From Torreya grandis (lineage: Eukaryota; Streptophyta; Pinopsida; Cupressales; Taxaceae), in contig JARHVA010004229.1 in the NCBI GenBank assembly GCA_037957365.1, positions 137,501-201,500 on the forward strand: 64,000 nucleotides of DNA. Direction: 5' to 3'. The notes under the pieces are model-generated. The model was not told the origin of the DNA and searched no databases. It was given only the letters and a program-made list of their open reading frames with translations. The translations under genes were made by a program, and so were the position numbers. Positions 50,346 through 61,260 of the stretch are shown here, in pieces (the stretch's first letter is position 1; every line of letters begins with the position of its first letter).

Positions 50346-53300
50346 TGTAAGGCCCTATTTTTCATAGTGATAATATTGGGGAAATATGACTATGGATATG
50401 TGACTCTTATGTTTTAATTTTGGAATTATGTTGTTAAGTCATGTCTAGCTGAGATGTGTAAGGATTTAAGAATACTTTTCATGTGTTAGTAACCATGGGA
50501 ATGACCTATTATCAAATCATGTTTTGATTCCTCACTTATGAAAGTATGATAACATGCTTATTTTTTTCCATTATGAAAATTGATTATGTATATATGATAT
50601 ATTGAATTCAAACATGTTTGAATTATTTCTCCTAAGTTGATAAATTAGCAATCAATTGTATATTGAAGCACATGAGATTATCTATGTGAATGTTGGTACT
50701 CTATGAATATTTGAATAGGGATAATTTATTAAATGTCTTGTTTGATTAAATTATATAGTTTCAGATACTACAATAGTGGAAGTTGATGTGTGTGCTGAGG
50801 TTTTAGGAATAGGAAAAAGGCTAATGAAGGAAAGAGACTATGGAAAGCATGTTTTTATCACTAATTGGTCATCTTAAACTTTATTTTAACTTGTTAAGAT
50901 GTCAGTTGCCTAAACATCCATCTCTCACCTTTTCTGACTTAGTGGTTATGTTAAATGACTAGACTTTAAGCTTGGTTGGTGAAATTTATTGTCATCAAGT
51001 CATAAGATCTTACAACCAAAGTCTAATTTGTCTAGTGGCTAAATGATAGATATTTAGATTAATTTCCTTAGAATAAAATATAATGGGAATGTAGATAAGT
51101 GAACTAAAAAAGAAACCACAAAATTATGCAAGATCTATCATACATCTTAACTAATCATAGAAAATGATGTCCCTATATGAGGCATGGCTAGCAAGAGGTT
51201 GATGGTTAGAAAATCCTTAAAGGTATATATATAGTATTATAGTTACCTTAGTTAAGCACTTTTTTCCAATTTTAAAAGAAATCAAATTGGCATAAAAGAA
51301 GGATAAGTAGTAGATAGGATTAAAAAATTAGGAGAGTAGAGGCTAGATGGCTAAAGGATAGTCCCTAGACGGTCTAAAGGTTGATAGGTGGACTTATTTT
51401 TAAGCTATGTTTTATGCTATTCATCTAGAAGGATTTTCTATATTATTTGGTTTCTATTTTAAATTCATGTGAATAATACCACTTGGTTTATTTTTCCTAT
51501 TTTATTATTTTCCCATGGTCAAGCATTAGTCACCATGTAGTACATATCCTTTGAGGACTATGGAGAGATTGTTCTTCCTTAATTTGGTGAAATGTTTTGA
51601 TATTATGTAGGTTTTATTATGTTATTGTGACATTATGGGATGGTGGTCTAGGAGTAACATTTTCATGATAGTAGCATATCAAAGTCTACTTGTGTGGTGC
51701 ATAATGGAAATTTGCTTGATCTTACCATGAAATTCATGATGGCAATGATTGAAGGTCTATTATGCATGGAATAATGGTAGGCTGTTCAACTCTCCCATGA
51801 CCATTATAAGGAAGTAATAGAGTGATGAAATATTCTTGATATTTCATTACATTATTCAAACCTTATTACATTTTAAGAATGAATAACTTCATTTGAATGA
51901 TCATTGTTATGATTTGTTGTTGTATTGAGATGGTAATTCCTTTGGGAAGAATTGGGAATATAACTATAAGTGTTTCATAGTCTTCCCTTATCTTAAAAAA
52001 CCTATCTAATATTCATATCCTTGCCCTCGCTAGGTGATATAAACATGCTCATAATTAGAAGTCTCACACTTAGGGTTGTCTATAGTAGTATCTTAATGAT
52101 GAACTTTTTTTGGGTAGTTATCCTTCCTTATAGTGGTTAGTAGGTGCTTATAATTGGTCAAGGAACTCTATTTAAGACTACTTGGATTATTCATATTTGA
52201 TCATAAAAAGAAGTGTCTCTATCTTAGGTTTATAAAATTAAAGATTTTGATGTATCATTAATGCTTAAAAGATAGAATACTTTTAATATTATTAAAGAAG
52301 AATGGATCCTAAACATCATTATAAATATGGGTTAAGGAACTTATGTTTACTTATGATTTCCTCAGGATTAAGCTGAGATGTCATGGTAATAAGTTCTACA
52401 TTACAATATTTTTGGAAGAGTTCTTTATGTATTAAAAATGTTTTGCCTATAAGGCTATTTATAATAAAGTTGGAAGATGTTTTATGAGCTTGAATATTGA
52501 TTATGAGTAATCTTTCTAAATTTAAATCATCTTTATTTAATAAGTTATTTAAAAAGAACTAGCTAATGATGTATTCTAGTTATGTTAAAGTGTATTTAGA
52601 TCCTTGGGAAGGATTTTTCCATAAGATAAAAATGTCGACATTGGCCTTATAGCATTCCTTAATAAAATATAAGGAGTTAATTGACATAATTCTTATTGTA
52701 ATTAGTTCTCAATTTTTATTATCTCTCCTTATAATATGATTGGTTAATCTAGTTATATTGAGCTTAAGAAAAGATTGAATTGTATGTATCTATTGAGCCT
52801 TAGATTTTTATTTAAAATAAAAATTAAGGTAAATACTAAAATATGGTTATAATGTGGAAGATCATATGGATGGGTGAGGATAAATACCTTAGGATTTGTA
52901 GAGTAATGGTTATTTGTCATAGGCCTTTCCACAAACTAGATAGTTTAATAATATTGATGAAGTTTGTTTAAGCTAGACCATCTTTGATAACCTTAACTAG
53001 GATAAAAATTTATTTTTATTGAATTCTTTCTTTCCTTAGATTATTTAAAATGACATTTCAACCTATATATTTGTTGAAGTTTCAAGTTTATTTTAAATTT
53101 TGATATAAATAATTAAATATTTATCAAAAGATTTAGCATATTTCCAAAAAGATCAGACTTACTTGTAGAGTCTATACAAAGGAGGCAATAACATGTCTAG
53201 TTTATGAAGTTGATAGAGACCTATGTAGGTATTCTTCTACCTTAATTGAACCTTAGATATTTGAGCCATTTTTGAGTTTAACTCTAGCTTAAGTCTTAGT

Positions 53301-54382
53301 CAATTTATGGTTTTGACTGTACCTAGTCTTACTTATGTCTTAAATTTATCCATTCATCAAACACTCTGTGTAGCATTCTACCTGAGTCAAGCATTTTTTT
53401 GTAACTCAATCATCTACTTGAACCTTGAATTTGATTTTTATAAACTAGACAATGCCTTGACCATTTAGTTTTTGCCTTAGCCATTTCAATTTTCCTTAAT
53501 CAATTTATCAACTTAGATGAGTGGATAAGAATAAGACACATGTATATTTCCCATAAGACTAGGAGTGATGTCATTATGGTATGACATATGGTAAGTGTCA
53601 GGATATGGGGCTTGTGAGATGCTTCTACATGGCATCATCCCAGTGACCATGGTCCTAAAAATGACCATGTAGGAAGTTTTCCTCTAAGAGAGTGGGAGCA
53701 TGGGATTCTACCACATGGTATCATCTTGATAACCCACTATTTTATAGTTATATATATAAAGTATGGAGACTTCAAGCTAGGGTGACTAGGATGGTCCTAA
53801 CAACCTATGATCTTATAATTTCCCATACAAGGAGCTTGCCTTAGGGATGTTGGGCTAGTGGTATGCTGACACATGGCATCATCTTAATAATCCATAGCCA
53901 TGTTGAAGCCCATGCTAGGGAAGTATCTATGCTATCTAGCTAGTTAGATGTTTCCACATGGAATAGTACCATTAGACTATAGTCCTAGGGATGTAGGTGA
54001 TTTAAAAAGGCTCATCCTGGCCAACAAGTAAGTAGTCAGACATTAATTAGAAATAAAGGTCCCTTGGATCCCAAAGAAAATACAAGATGTCATTGAACCT
54101 ACCAAACCCACCATGTGGTTATTAAATGAATCAAATGGGTCATAGGTTAAACATGAAGGTCATTTTAACATCTTAAGCATGTAAACCAAGTTCTAGATAA
54201 AAAAATTAGTATTATGGCCTTTGGGTTTATGGTATGCTCTATTTATAGATTTGTTGTAGTGGTAAGGATTACATGAGTGTTTTGATTAAGACAAATCCCA
54301 ATTTTTGCCTATGTTTTTGGTTAGCAATTTGAGTTTTGACTATGTCATGTTTTTTTTTTTTGAAATAAAAATGGGTGTGACA
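50346..54382 (+). repeat. Chromovirus 5' LTR (about 4.0 kb)
   Basis: TGTAAGGCCC...GGGTGTGACA, canonical TG/CA ends. Its start is matched by 32,646 (sense) and 37,319 (inverted). Its middle is matched by LTR A/B, for example the block ending in CACTTAGGGTTGTCTATAGT near 52,070 against ACTTAGGGGTGCATATAGTA near 38,927. At 53,600-54,010 it has its own degenerate subrepeats built on CACATGGCATCATC (four copies). Confidence 0.85.
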
Positions 54383-54384
54383 TT

Positions 54385-54398
54385 TTGGAATCAAAGAG
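54385..54398 (+). other. Chromovirus primer-binding site
   Basis: TTGGAATCAAAGAG, two bases after the LTR, is TTGGTATCAGAGC with a few substitutions. Confidence 0.85.
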
Positions 54399-54779
54399 TA
54401 GTTACAACACTGAGAGCTATGGTTAGTCAAATTTTCTTTTAGTTCTATGGTTTCTTCATATTTTTTGATGATTTACCTAATGATGCATATAATGAGAAGG
54501 AGACATTGAGAAAATCATGATGAGGATACCCTTGGTGAGATTATGCCTCCCAATTAATAAGAACTAAATGAAATTAGACCTCAAATCTTCTTATCCATGA
54601 AGCATATGTATGATGTCTTGTAAGAGAGATTTCCTATGATTCATCATGAAGCAAAAACCCACTTTCCATGGCATTCTCAAGATGTTTAAGTATCAATTGA
54701 CATAAAAAGATAAAGGTCTATGATTCCTCCTTGACACGATTTTGAGGGTAATAGAGATTTACATCATCATGGTGAGTGA

Positions 54780-55620
54780 AATAAGATGCAATATTTAGAC
54801 CATCATCTTAGACCTGTACTAGGTGACCTTATAAGGATTTTATCATATTTTACCCTCCTACCTTTAATGGTTCTCAAGAAGGATTTGTATCAAAACCCTA
54901 CTTGGCAAACACGAGAGGATATATTACATTATATGATTATCAGACCAATGGTAAGGCTTATTTGGGAAATCACCTACTTGATGATGTAGCCAAAATGTGG
55001 TAGGAAGGTGAGGATTAAAAACTTAATTTAATACTAGATTCCTTTACATGGAAATTACCTAAGGAGTATTTTAGAGAATGATGATTATCTGATGTTATGT
55101 GTAAAAGAAAGTAGATGATTTCCATGACCTTTGACAAGGTAATAGTATAATGTCACAATATGAGTTCTAGTTTTTGGATTTAATCAAGTATGTTTAGGTC
55201 TACATGGATGAAATAATCTAAGTAAACAGGTTCATTATAGTCCTGAATCTAGAGTTAGCTAATATAGTGCACATTTTATCCCCCTAAACTCTGGTAATGG
55301 TAGTAGAAGAGGCTTATTTATCTAAATATTCTCATGGGAATACTTAAGAATCTCAAGATAAATTACATAGTAAATTGAAATTTTATCATGACTCAAGGTC
55401 AAAAGGTATGTAGCCTACACCTAGGGGAGGTTGGAAAGAAACCCAATCCAACTTTATAATGCCTCAATAAACTTAGTAAGAGAGAAACATTTCTATCCAT
55501 AATCATAATAAGAAGAATTTTGAGAAGGATTACCAAATATGTGGTGAGGCTAGAACCCCAAACTATCATTACTCTAAGACTGCATAACTTCCTCAATTTG
55601 AGAATCCTTAATTTTTAGGG
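54780..55620 (+). pseudogene. Chromovirus gag remnant
   Basis: Broken frames preserve the gag core: LLDDVAKMWW at about 54,977-55,005, then KVDDFHDL and a SQYEFXFLDLIKYV-like block at 55,110-55,200, VNRFI, LNLELANIV and LSPXTLVMVVEEAYLS at 55,230-55,320. A residual knuckle with a single clear Cys (YQICGEARTPNYHYS) lies at about 55,530-55,580. In live elements this protein forms the virus-like particle and binds RNA. Stops are frequent, often TAG or TGA where CAG or TGG is expected. Confidence 0.85.
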
Positions 55621-55749
55621 TTATCTACTTTGTTTGAACCTAGAAAAATTGAATCTCCCTTAAGGCAAGACCCATAAAAGGGTAATTGATTCAAGTTCAA
55701 ATATTTTGATTAATTTTCATTATAATGTCCTATTAGAACATTAATTACT

Positions 55750-56270
55750 AGTATGTATAAGGCCCCAATGTTAAAGCATATGGTGGGTGATGTGAGTCAA
55801 GGACATAGGATCTATGTAGTCATGGATGACCACCAAGTTGAGCACCAAGATATGGTCATTGAGACCACATGTATGATAGAAGGAATTTCTATTTTCATTT
55901 TTTTGATTCACAATCTCTAGACTCCTTTATATCATGTTTTATCATAGACTATTATAGGATAGTGGCTATCAAAAAGTTAGAGAGTTAGGAAATATACATG
56001 GTCTTGGGGGCTAAGATATCTATTATATCCTTGGTGAGTAGTTGCATTTTTGGCATGGGTCTCTTTTCTAGTACAGTGGACTTACACATAATTCCCTTGG
56101 GCACCTATTATTTTTTCCTAGGAATGCATTTTATTTAACTCATAAAGCAAAATTGAATTGTCATGACAAGGTTATTGAATGTTAGGATGGCCTTGGGACT
56201 TCCATGTTAATAAATACATTTAGTAAAATTGTTTCCCTTAACATGATATATGTAATGTAGATTAAAATTA
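55750..56270 (+). pseudogene. Chromovirus protease remnant
   Basis: The segment begins with HRIYVVMDDHQVEHQDMVIE at about 55,804-55,866, the usual lead-in to gypsy retropepsin. The following LIDTGA-type active site should lie near 55,890-55,915 and is replaced by FLIHNL, so the catalytic Asp is lost. Further on, at about 56,150, the KIELSWQ-like remnant corresponds to the region before RT (usual AKLNCHDK). Confidence 0.7.
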
Positions 56271-56449
56271 GTTTCATGAAAGGTTTTCAGATGTTTGTTA
56301 TCATGGTGAATGATAAGTTAGATGAGTCAGAGAAGGATTCTCTAAATGATCATCCTATTCTATGTGAATTTCTTGATGTATTTCTAGATGAATATCCAAG
56401 TATGCCACCTTTATGAGATATTGATTTTTAGATTGACTTAGTGCCTAGT

Positions 56450-56940
56450 GTTTAACCCATCTCAAATTTAACTTATCAAATAACCACCCCTAAGTTGTGT
56501 GAACTCAATATGCAACTTAAGAAATTCATTGAGAAAGGAATGACTCATCCTAGTCTGTCCCCATAGGGAGCACCAATCATATTTGTGAAGAAGGATGGAT
56601 CACTTAAATCATTCATGAATTACTACCAACTAAATAAGGTGATGATTAAGAGTCATACCCCATTCTAAGAATATATAAATTATTTTATATAAATGCAGTG
56701 AGCCAAGGTGTTATCTAAGATTGATTTGAAATATGGATGCCATTAGTTTCATATTATAGAGCATGATATTCATAAAACTATATTTTGAACATTATATGGG
56801 CATTATGAATTCATAGTTGTTCCTTTTGGGTTGACAAACACTCCAATAATGTTCATGAGTCTTATGAATCATTTATTTTTAACCTTCTTGGATCAACTCA
56901 TGTTAGTGTTTTTAGATGATATTTTTGATTTACTCATAGA
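56450..56940 (+). pseudogene. Chromovirus reverse transcriptase remnant, 3' truncated
   Basis: In-order RT blocks across several frames: LKKFIEKGMTHPSLS-like at 56,515-56,560, then GAPIIFVKKDGSLK-like near 56,570-56,610, AKVLSKIDLK near 56,705, [26 protein letters not shown] at 56,798-56,850 and [10 protein letters not shown] at 56,898-56,930. The Phe-Leu-Asp-Asp catalytic motif is intact. Coding similarity stops about ten codons after it; the thumb and connection (about 130-150 residues in intact elements) are missing. Confidence 0.9.
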
Positions 56941-56969
56941 ATGATGCATCAAAAGAAGGATTAAGAGAT

Positions 56970-57300
56970 GTACTCATGTAATAATGCATAATTATTGTGT
57001 ATGAATATCAAGAACTCAAAGATTATGAGTTAGGATATCCTACAAATGATATATAATTTTTAGCTATCATTCATGCTTGTTTAAGGTGGTGAAACTTCTT
57101 ATTTGTTCATCATTTTGTTTTGAAGACTAATCAATTAAGTCTAGATCATCTATTCAATCAAACTAAGCTCATCCCACATCAAAGGCATTGGATGGAACTA
57201 TTAGGTGAATATGATTGAAAAATCTTGTATATCAAAGGAAGAGAGAACATAGTTGTTGATGCCTTAAGGAGAAGGCAACGTGAGTTGGTAGTAATGAGTT
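56970..57300 (+). pseudogene. Chromovirus RNase H remnant
   Basis: Frame with YQELKDYELGYPTNDI at about 57,007-57,055, then HHFVLKTNQLSLDHLFNQTK at 57,110-57,170, RHWMELLGEYD and YIKGRENIVVDALRRRQ at 57,229-57,280. This is the C-terminal two thirds of gypsy RNase H. In the FVLKT-N block the usual catalytic Asp (KTDH) is Asn. It joins the RT fragment directly, which marks a deletion. Confidence 0.88.
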
Positions 57301-57539
57301 TGAGAATAGATCTATGGAGTCATATTTTGATGATGATTCTATAGGATCACCTTTATAAATAAGTAAGACAACTGATGGATTCTAGTATGAAGCTAAAAGA
57401 TAATTTTGAAATCTATTATGTTGATCCAAATAGCTTGTTGTTCTATAAATGGTGTATCCTTCTATAGGTGGCTTGTGTGAGTTGATTTCATCTAAGTCAT
57501 ATCAAAATCCTTACTAATCACAACTAGTAGTTAAGAAAA

Positions 57540-58190
57540 TTCATACCAAACTAGGGAAATTATAACATTGGGCTAGTTTAAGGCATGATATTATTAAATT
57601 TATATTTCATCATCTAGAGTGTTAGAGGGTGAAGGGTGAGCATTAGCATCCAACACGATTATTATATCCTCATGAGATTCTAAAATGGAAATTTGACACC
57701 ATCTCTATGTATTTTATTATAGGCTTTCTTACTTATTCATATCATTATGATGCAAACACGGTCACTATGGATAATTTGACCAAAATTTCTCACTTCTCTC
57801 CCATAAAGACCACTTTTAATGCTAATTTTATGGCAAAGTTATTTTTAGATGATGTTTTTAGATTGTATGAGATTGCCCATAAGATTACCTTGAAGAAAGA
57901 TCTAGTTTTTTATTCTCACTTATGGATTTATTTATAGAAGGAATTATATAGTAAGCTCAATTTTAGCACGTCCTATCACCCCAAGACTGATGGTAAGACT
58001 AAGAGAGTCAATAAAGTCTTGTAAGACATTTTGTGTATGTATGTTATGGATCAGAAATCCTATTGGGAAGACTATTTTTATCTAGTGGAATTTTCTTATA
58101 ATAATAACTATCATAGTTTGAATAATATGGCATGTTAACATGCCTTATATGGCTAATTATATTGAACCCAACTAAGTTAGGAATAACTTG
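57540..58190 (+). pseudogene. Chromovirus integrase core remnant
   Basis: The open stretch 57,707-57,937 and its flanks follow the integrase core. KGEHXHPTRLLYPHEILKW leads into the core at 57,625-57,690. All three catalytic acids are changed: the first (usual S-M-D-F) reads SMYFIIGF at about 57,700, the second (usual SDRD) reads LKKD at about 57,890, and the third (usual DGQTERVN) reads DGKTKRVN at about 57,988. SYHPKTDGKTK and YWEDYFYLVEFSYNNNYH (58,060-58,115) give the rest of the core. The enzyme would insert the cDNA; this copy cannot. Confidence 0.9.
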
Positions 58191-58299
58191 AGGATAGAGT
58201 CATGCTTGGTCATGCCATGTTGTTGGAAGACATGAATCAATAATTTAATAAGATTTGATAGCACCTTAAGACTGTCAGGGATCGATAGAATAAATATGT

Positions 58300-58757
58300 T
58301 TATGAAAATAGAATTATATGACACTTTCATGTTCATAAAAAAAAATTCTTAAGAGTGAGGCCCAAAAAGTTGTAAACTGATAGAAGTTACCATCTTATTT
58401 TATTGGGCCATTTGAGATATTGTAAATAGTTATCATAGGATCTTTTAGAGTAGCCTTTCCACCTAGCCTATCTTTTTTACATAATGTATTTCATGATTAT
58501 TATTTTTGTTAGTATTTTGATGACATTATTCATGTATTAGATTAGATGGTCTTGTAGGTCAAGACTAATAGGGCTATGACTTTAGATACCATCAGTATTT
58601 TAGCATGCATGATGCTAGCACTTTCAAGTAGAGACCTAGATCATGTCAAGGTCCAATGGAAAAAATATGATGAAATGATAAAAACATAGGAAGATGATTC
58701 ACTTTGAGGGTTAGGTATCCTCACATATTTTAGGGACTTACATGTGGAAGTCTATTT
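58300..58757 (+). pseudogene. Chromovirus integrase C-terminus and chromodomain remnant
   Basis: FLRVRPKKL at 58,349-58,375, GPFEIL-like remnant at 58,410-58,430, then F-P-P and HNVFHDYYF-like (usual HNVFHVSLLKKY) near 58,450-58,505. Near 58,645 VKVQWKKYDEM and then the YP-L-F-type end at about 58,715-58,735 form the chromodomain tail. Chromodomains steer chromoviruses to heterochromatin; presence of one next to a satellite is consistent with that, but the evidence here is only positional. Confidence 0.75.
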
Positions 58758-58770
58758 AAGGGGAGGGGGA
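58758..58770 (+). other. Chromovirus polypurine tract
   Basis: AAGGGGAGGGGGA followed by TGTAAGGCC at 58,771, the same LTR start as at 50,346. Confidence 0.9.
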
Positions 58771-58797
58771 TGTAAGGCCATATTTTAGGGACTTACA

Positions 58798-60290
58798 CTA
58801 TAAGGTTGGTGTAAAAGGGTTAATGAATGAGTAGATATCCATGATCTCCAAGAAAATTCATCATGATTTAAGTGATCTCTAGTGGTATTTTTTGTAGTTG
58901 GGGAGATATATGTGATCTCTAATTTGGTGATCATCATCAGGGAGACATACTTGATCTTCAAATTACCTTAAAGTATGGGTAAATTCTAAAAAGTTGGTGT
59001 TGATTTTTAGGGAAAAAATTATTGTAATGGTGTTGATGTTAGTGAAATTACTAATATTGATAATAAATAGTTTATATGTCAACATATTAGGGCAACATTA
59101 TCAATGTCATTAGGCTTATATAAACACTTATGTGATAGATCAGGTCAAGAATGTTCACATCAGTGGCCAACCAAACTTGACAAAATAGGGTTTGGTGGCT
59201 TACCAAACTCATTTACAACTTGTGATTAGAGAAAAAAATAGAGCTATTAGAGTGACTCAAATGGTAGATCAAGGAGGGGACCTAGTGCAAGGCACACAAC
59301 CATAAGAACCAACTATTCCAGCCTAGACAAGACAAAGAGATGAGGTAAGATCCTCTACTAGTTGTTTTAAAACTTGATTTGGTTATTTGGATTTTTTAGT
59401 CTAATTTAGAGGTGGGGGTATAGAAAATGTCAGTATAGGGGTATGAAATAGGGTATGTTAGTTTTAGGATAAATTAGGGGGAATATGGGGTAGGTTTTTA
59501 GGTTAAAATTATAGTTTTAGGTTTGGGTCATTTATCCTTAGGGCTAAACCAATCACCAACGTCAGTGAGGTCCATTGATGTTAGCTGACATGGCATCAAA
59601 GTTAGTAGGTGTCTAACAATGTTCACTAATACTTATGCCTAAAAAGTACTGATGTCAGCATAAAAGTTTATATCAATGAATGTAAAGAACTAGCAAAATA
59701 GGAGAAAGGGTTAATTTAGATCCCTAGTAGAAGTAATCAACTAACCTAATAGCTGAGCTAGCCTCAAAAGACCCTATGTTGATTGAGTGTTGCCCATATA
59801 GCTCAGTTTAGGGCCACAAGCCAATGTAGTTCTCTTAGAGCCTAGGAAAAAGATCTAAGGTATAGTTAAAATGCATGTTAGGAGAAATGGGTAAAAGGGT
59901 AGGTTGAGATAGGTCAAGAGGCTTAGGGCTTAAAAGATAGGACATAGTGTCAAGGGTCAGGGATATATGTTTGAGGCCTAGAGTTGTGATAGGTAGGTAT
60001 GCCTAGGGTGGAGACAGAGAAGAGGTACTAAAGCTTAGGTTAGAGAGAGGTAGTGAAGCTTAGGGTAGAGAGAAAAGAGTAGTGTAGTTAGTTAGGTGGG
60101 TGTATGGATGAGTTAAGCTCAGACAACCTCGTGTCAACTGAGTGCTACCTATATAGCCTAGTTTAGGGCATCAAATCAATGTAGTTCTCTCAAAGATAAG
60201 GGAAAAAGGTAGTGGTAGGTTATATTAGAATGTATGTGACTTGAGTTGTGTGTGTATGGATGTAGGCAAGATGGAGATGACATTATAAGA
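58798..60290 (+). other. Leader of PMD-type transposon region, no clear gene
   Basis: Starts after the duplicated ATATTTTAGGGACTTACA. TATATAAAC at about 59,117 could be a TATA box. A short frame from about 59,262 (MVDQGGDLVQGTQP) resembles a start but ends quickly. From 59,400 the sequence is GGT/AGG-rich, with a direct repeat (59,757-59,880 and 60,113-60,240). Confidence 0.4.
59757..60240 (+). repeat. Direct repeat pair, about 125 bp, offset about 358 bp
   Basis: 59,757-59,880 and 60,113-60,240 share GCCCATATAGCTCAGTTTAG / ACCTATATAGCCTAGTTTAG, CAATGTAGTTCTCT and AGGAAAAAG / AGGGAAAAAG in order. About 230 bp of purine-rich GTTAGG/GAGAG-type sequence lies between. Confidence 0.75.
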
Positions 60291-61260
60291 TCATCTATTG
60301 AGGCTTTTAATGCATATGAGGAAGGATGTCACTCTAGATGAGTGGGAGCACATGGTTACCATGGGGTTAAGATGAGTGTGATGATATTGTCAAGTAACCT
60401 AAGATGTGAGCCTTATGATAGCATTGATTAAGAGGTGAGATCACACCACCAACACCTTCCATTTGTTGATTAGAGAGGTTATAATGACCTAGGAGGATGT
60501 CTATAGGATTTTATGGCTACCACTCCAAGGTGAGGAGATCTTCACATGCTCAAGAATGGAGAAAGATATCCACATGTTGACATTTTATGGAGAGCATGTT
60601 AGTGAGGTGACTTATTATTCTATGTGTTTTACCTATGAGCCACTCCATATGGTTGATGATGAGCAGTAGTGACTGAGCATCTTGATGATGATTAAGATCA
60701 TAGTGTATGCATTACTAGATGTAGATAGTGGTAGATTTTTATTACATTGATAGGTGTGTTTACATAGATGGTTGAGTAGTGGATTATTTTTGCATAGGGT
60801 TTAGTATTTTTAGTAAAGTTATGCAGAGAGTTGTGGGTTTTAAAACTATGATGGTGATATAGTTTGTGTGTCAACCATATACTACACTATTGGGCATACA
60901 AGCAAATCATGGTGACTTAACCACTGGGGTTACCTAACATGATTCTAGTTGACTTCAAGGTTAGTTTTAGAGGGTGGAGAGAGGGCATGGCACAGACCTG
61001 AGTGGATGGTGTAGTGCATGACATTGCCTATTATAGGTGCATGATTTAGGGTTTAATCCTTATAGATATTTTGTGGAGACCCTACCTAACATACCTAATA
61101 TTCATAGGATAATCACATTATCTTGTTGGTTTGCAAAGCTCACTATGTGTTAGGGAGAGATGAGCTAATGAGTTAGAGATGGTACTTGTGACATAAGTCA
61201 GGAGGTAGTTTGGTCTACTATAAGATATACCATGTACCTTCCCTTGGTATAGGAGGGATG
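60290..61260 (+). pseudogene. Plant mobile domain (PMD) protein remnant
   Basis: A continuous frame at 60,421-60,655 reads ALIKR, a stop where Trp is usual, NTFHLLIREVIMT, a stop, EDVYRILWLPLQGEEIF. The order T-F-H-L...E-V-T-x-T-L-E-D-V-Y-R-I-L-x-L-P-x-x-G-E is the signature of the plant mobile domain found in transposon-borne genes and MAIN-like proteins. Later blocks (DVDSGRFLLH near 60,720; the Trp- and Leu-rich stretch to 61,250) are only loosely compatible. Whether this came from a Mutator-type transposon or from a gypsy element that captured PMD cannot be told: no transposase and no terminal repeats are visible. Confidence 0.65.

Larger units (their letters stand above)
50346..58797 (+). 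mobile_element. Ty3/gypsy chromovirus, decayed, 3' LTR nearly absent
   Basis: 5' LTR (50,346-54,382), primer site, gag-PR-RT-RNase H-IN-chromodomain in canonical order (about 54,450-58,750), polypurine tract (58,758-58,770) and the first 9-10 bases of a 3' LTR (TGTAAGGCC). It is inserted in the second internal copy of the LARD-like element. The coding part is full of stops and has lost the segment between RT and RNase H. The integrase order after RNase H plus the C-terminal VKVQW/YP.LF tail place it among chromoviruses (Tekay- or Reina-like; not resolvable by eye). Confidence 0.85.

Noticed and set aside
57707..57937. A free-standing 76-residue gene
   Set aside because: It is a stop-free piece of the chromovirus integrase core, in line with the blocks before and after it.
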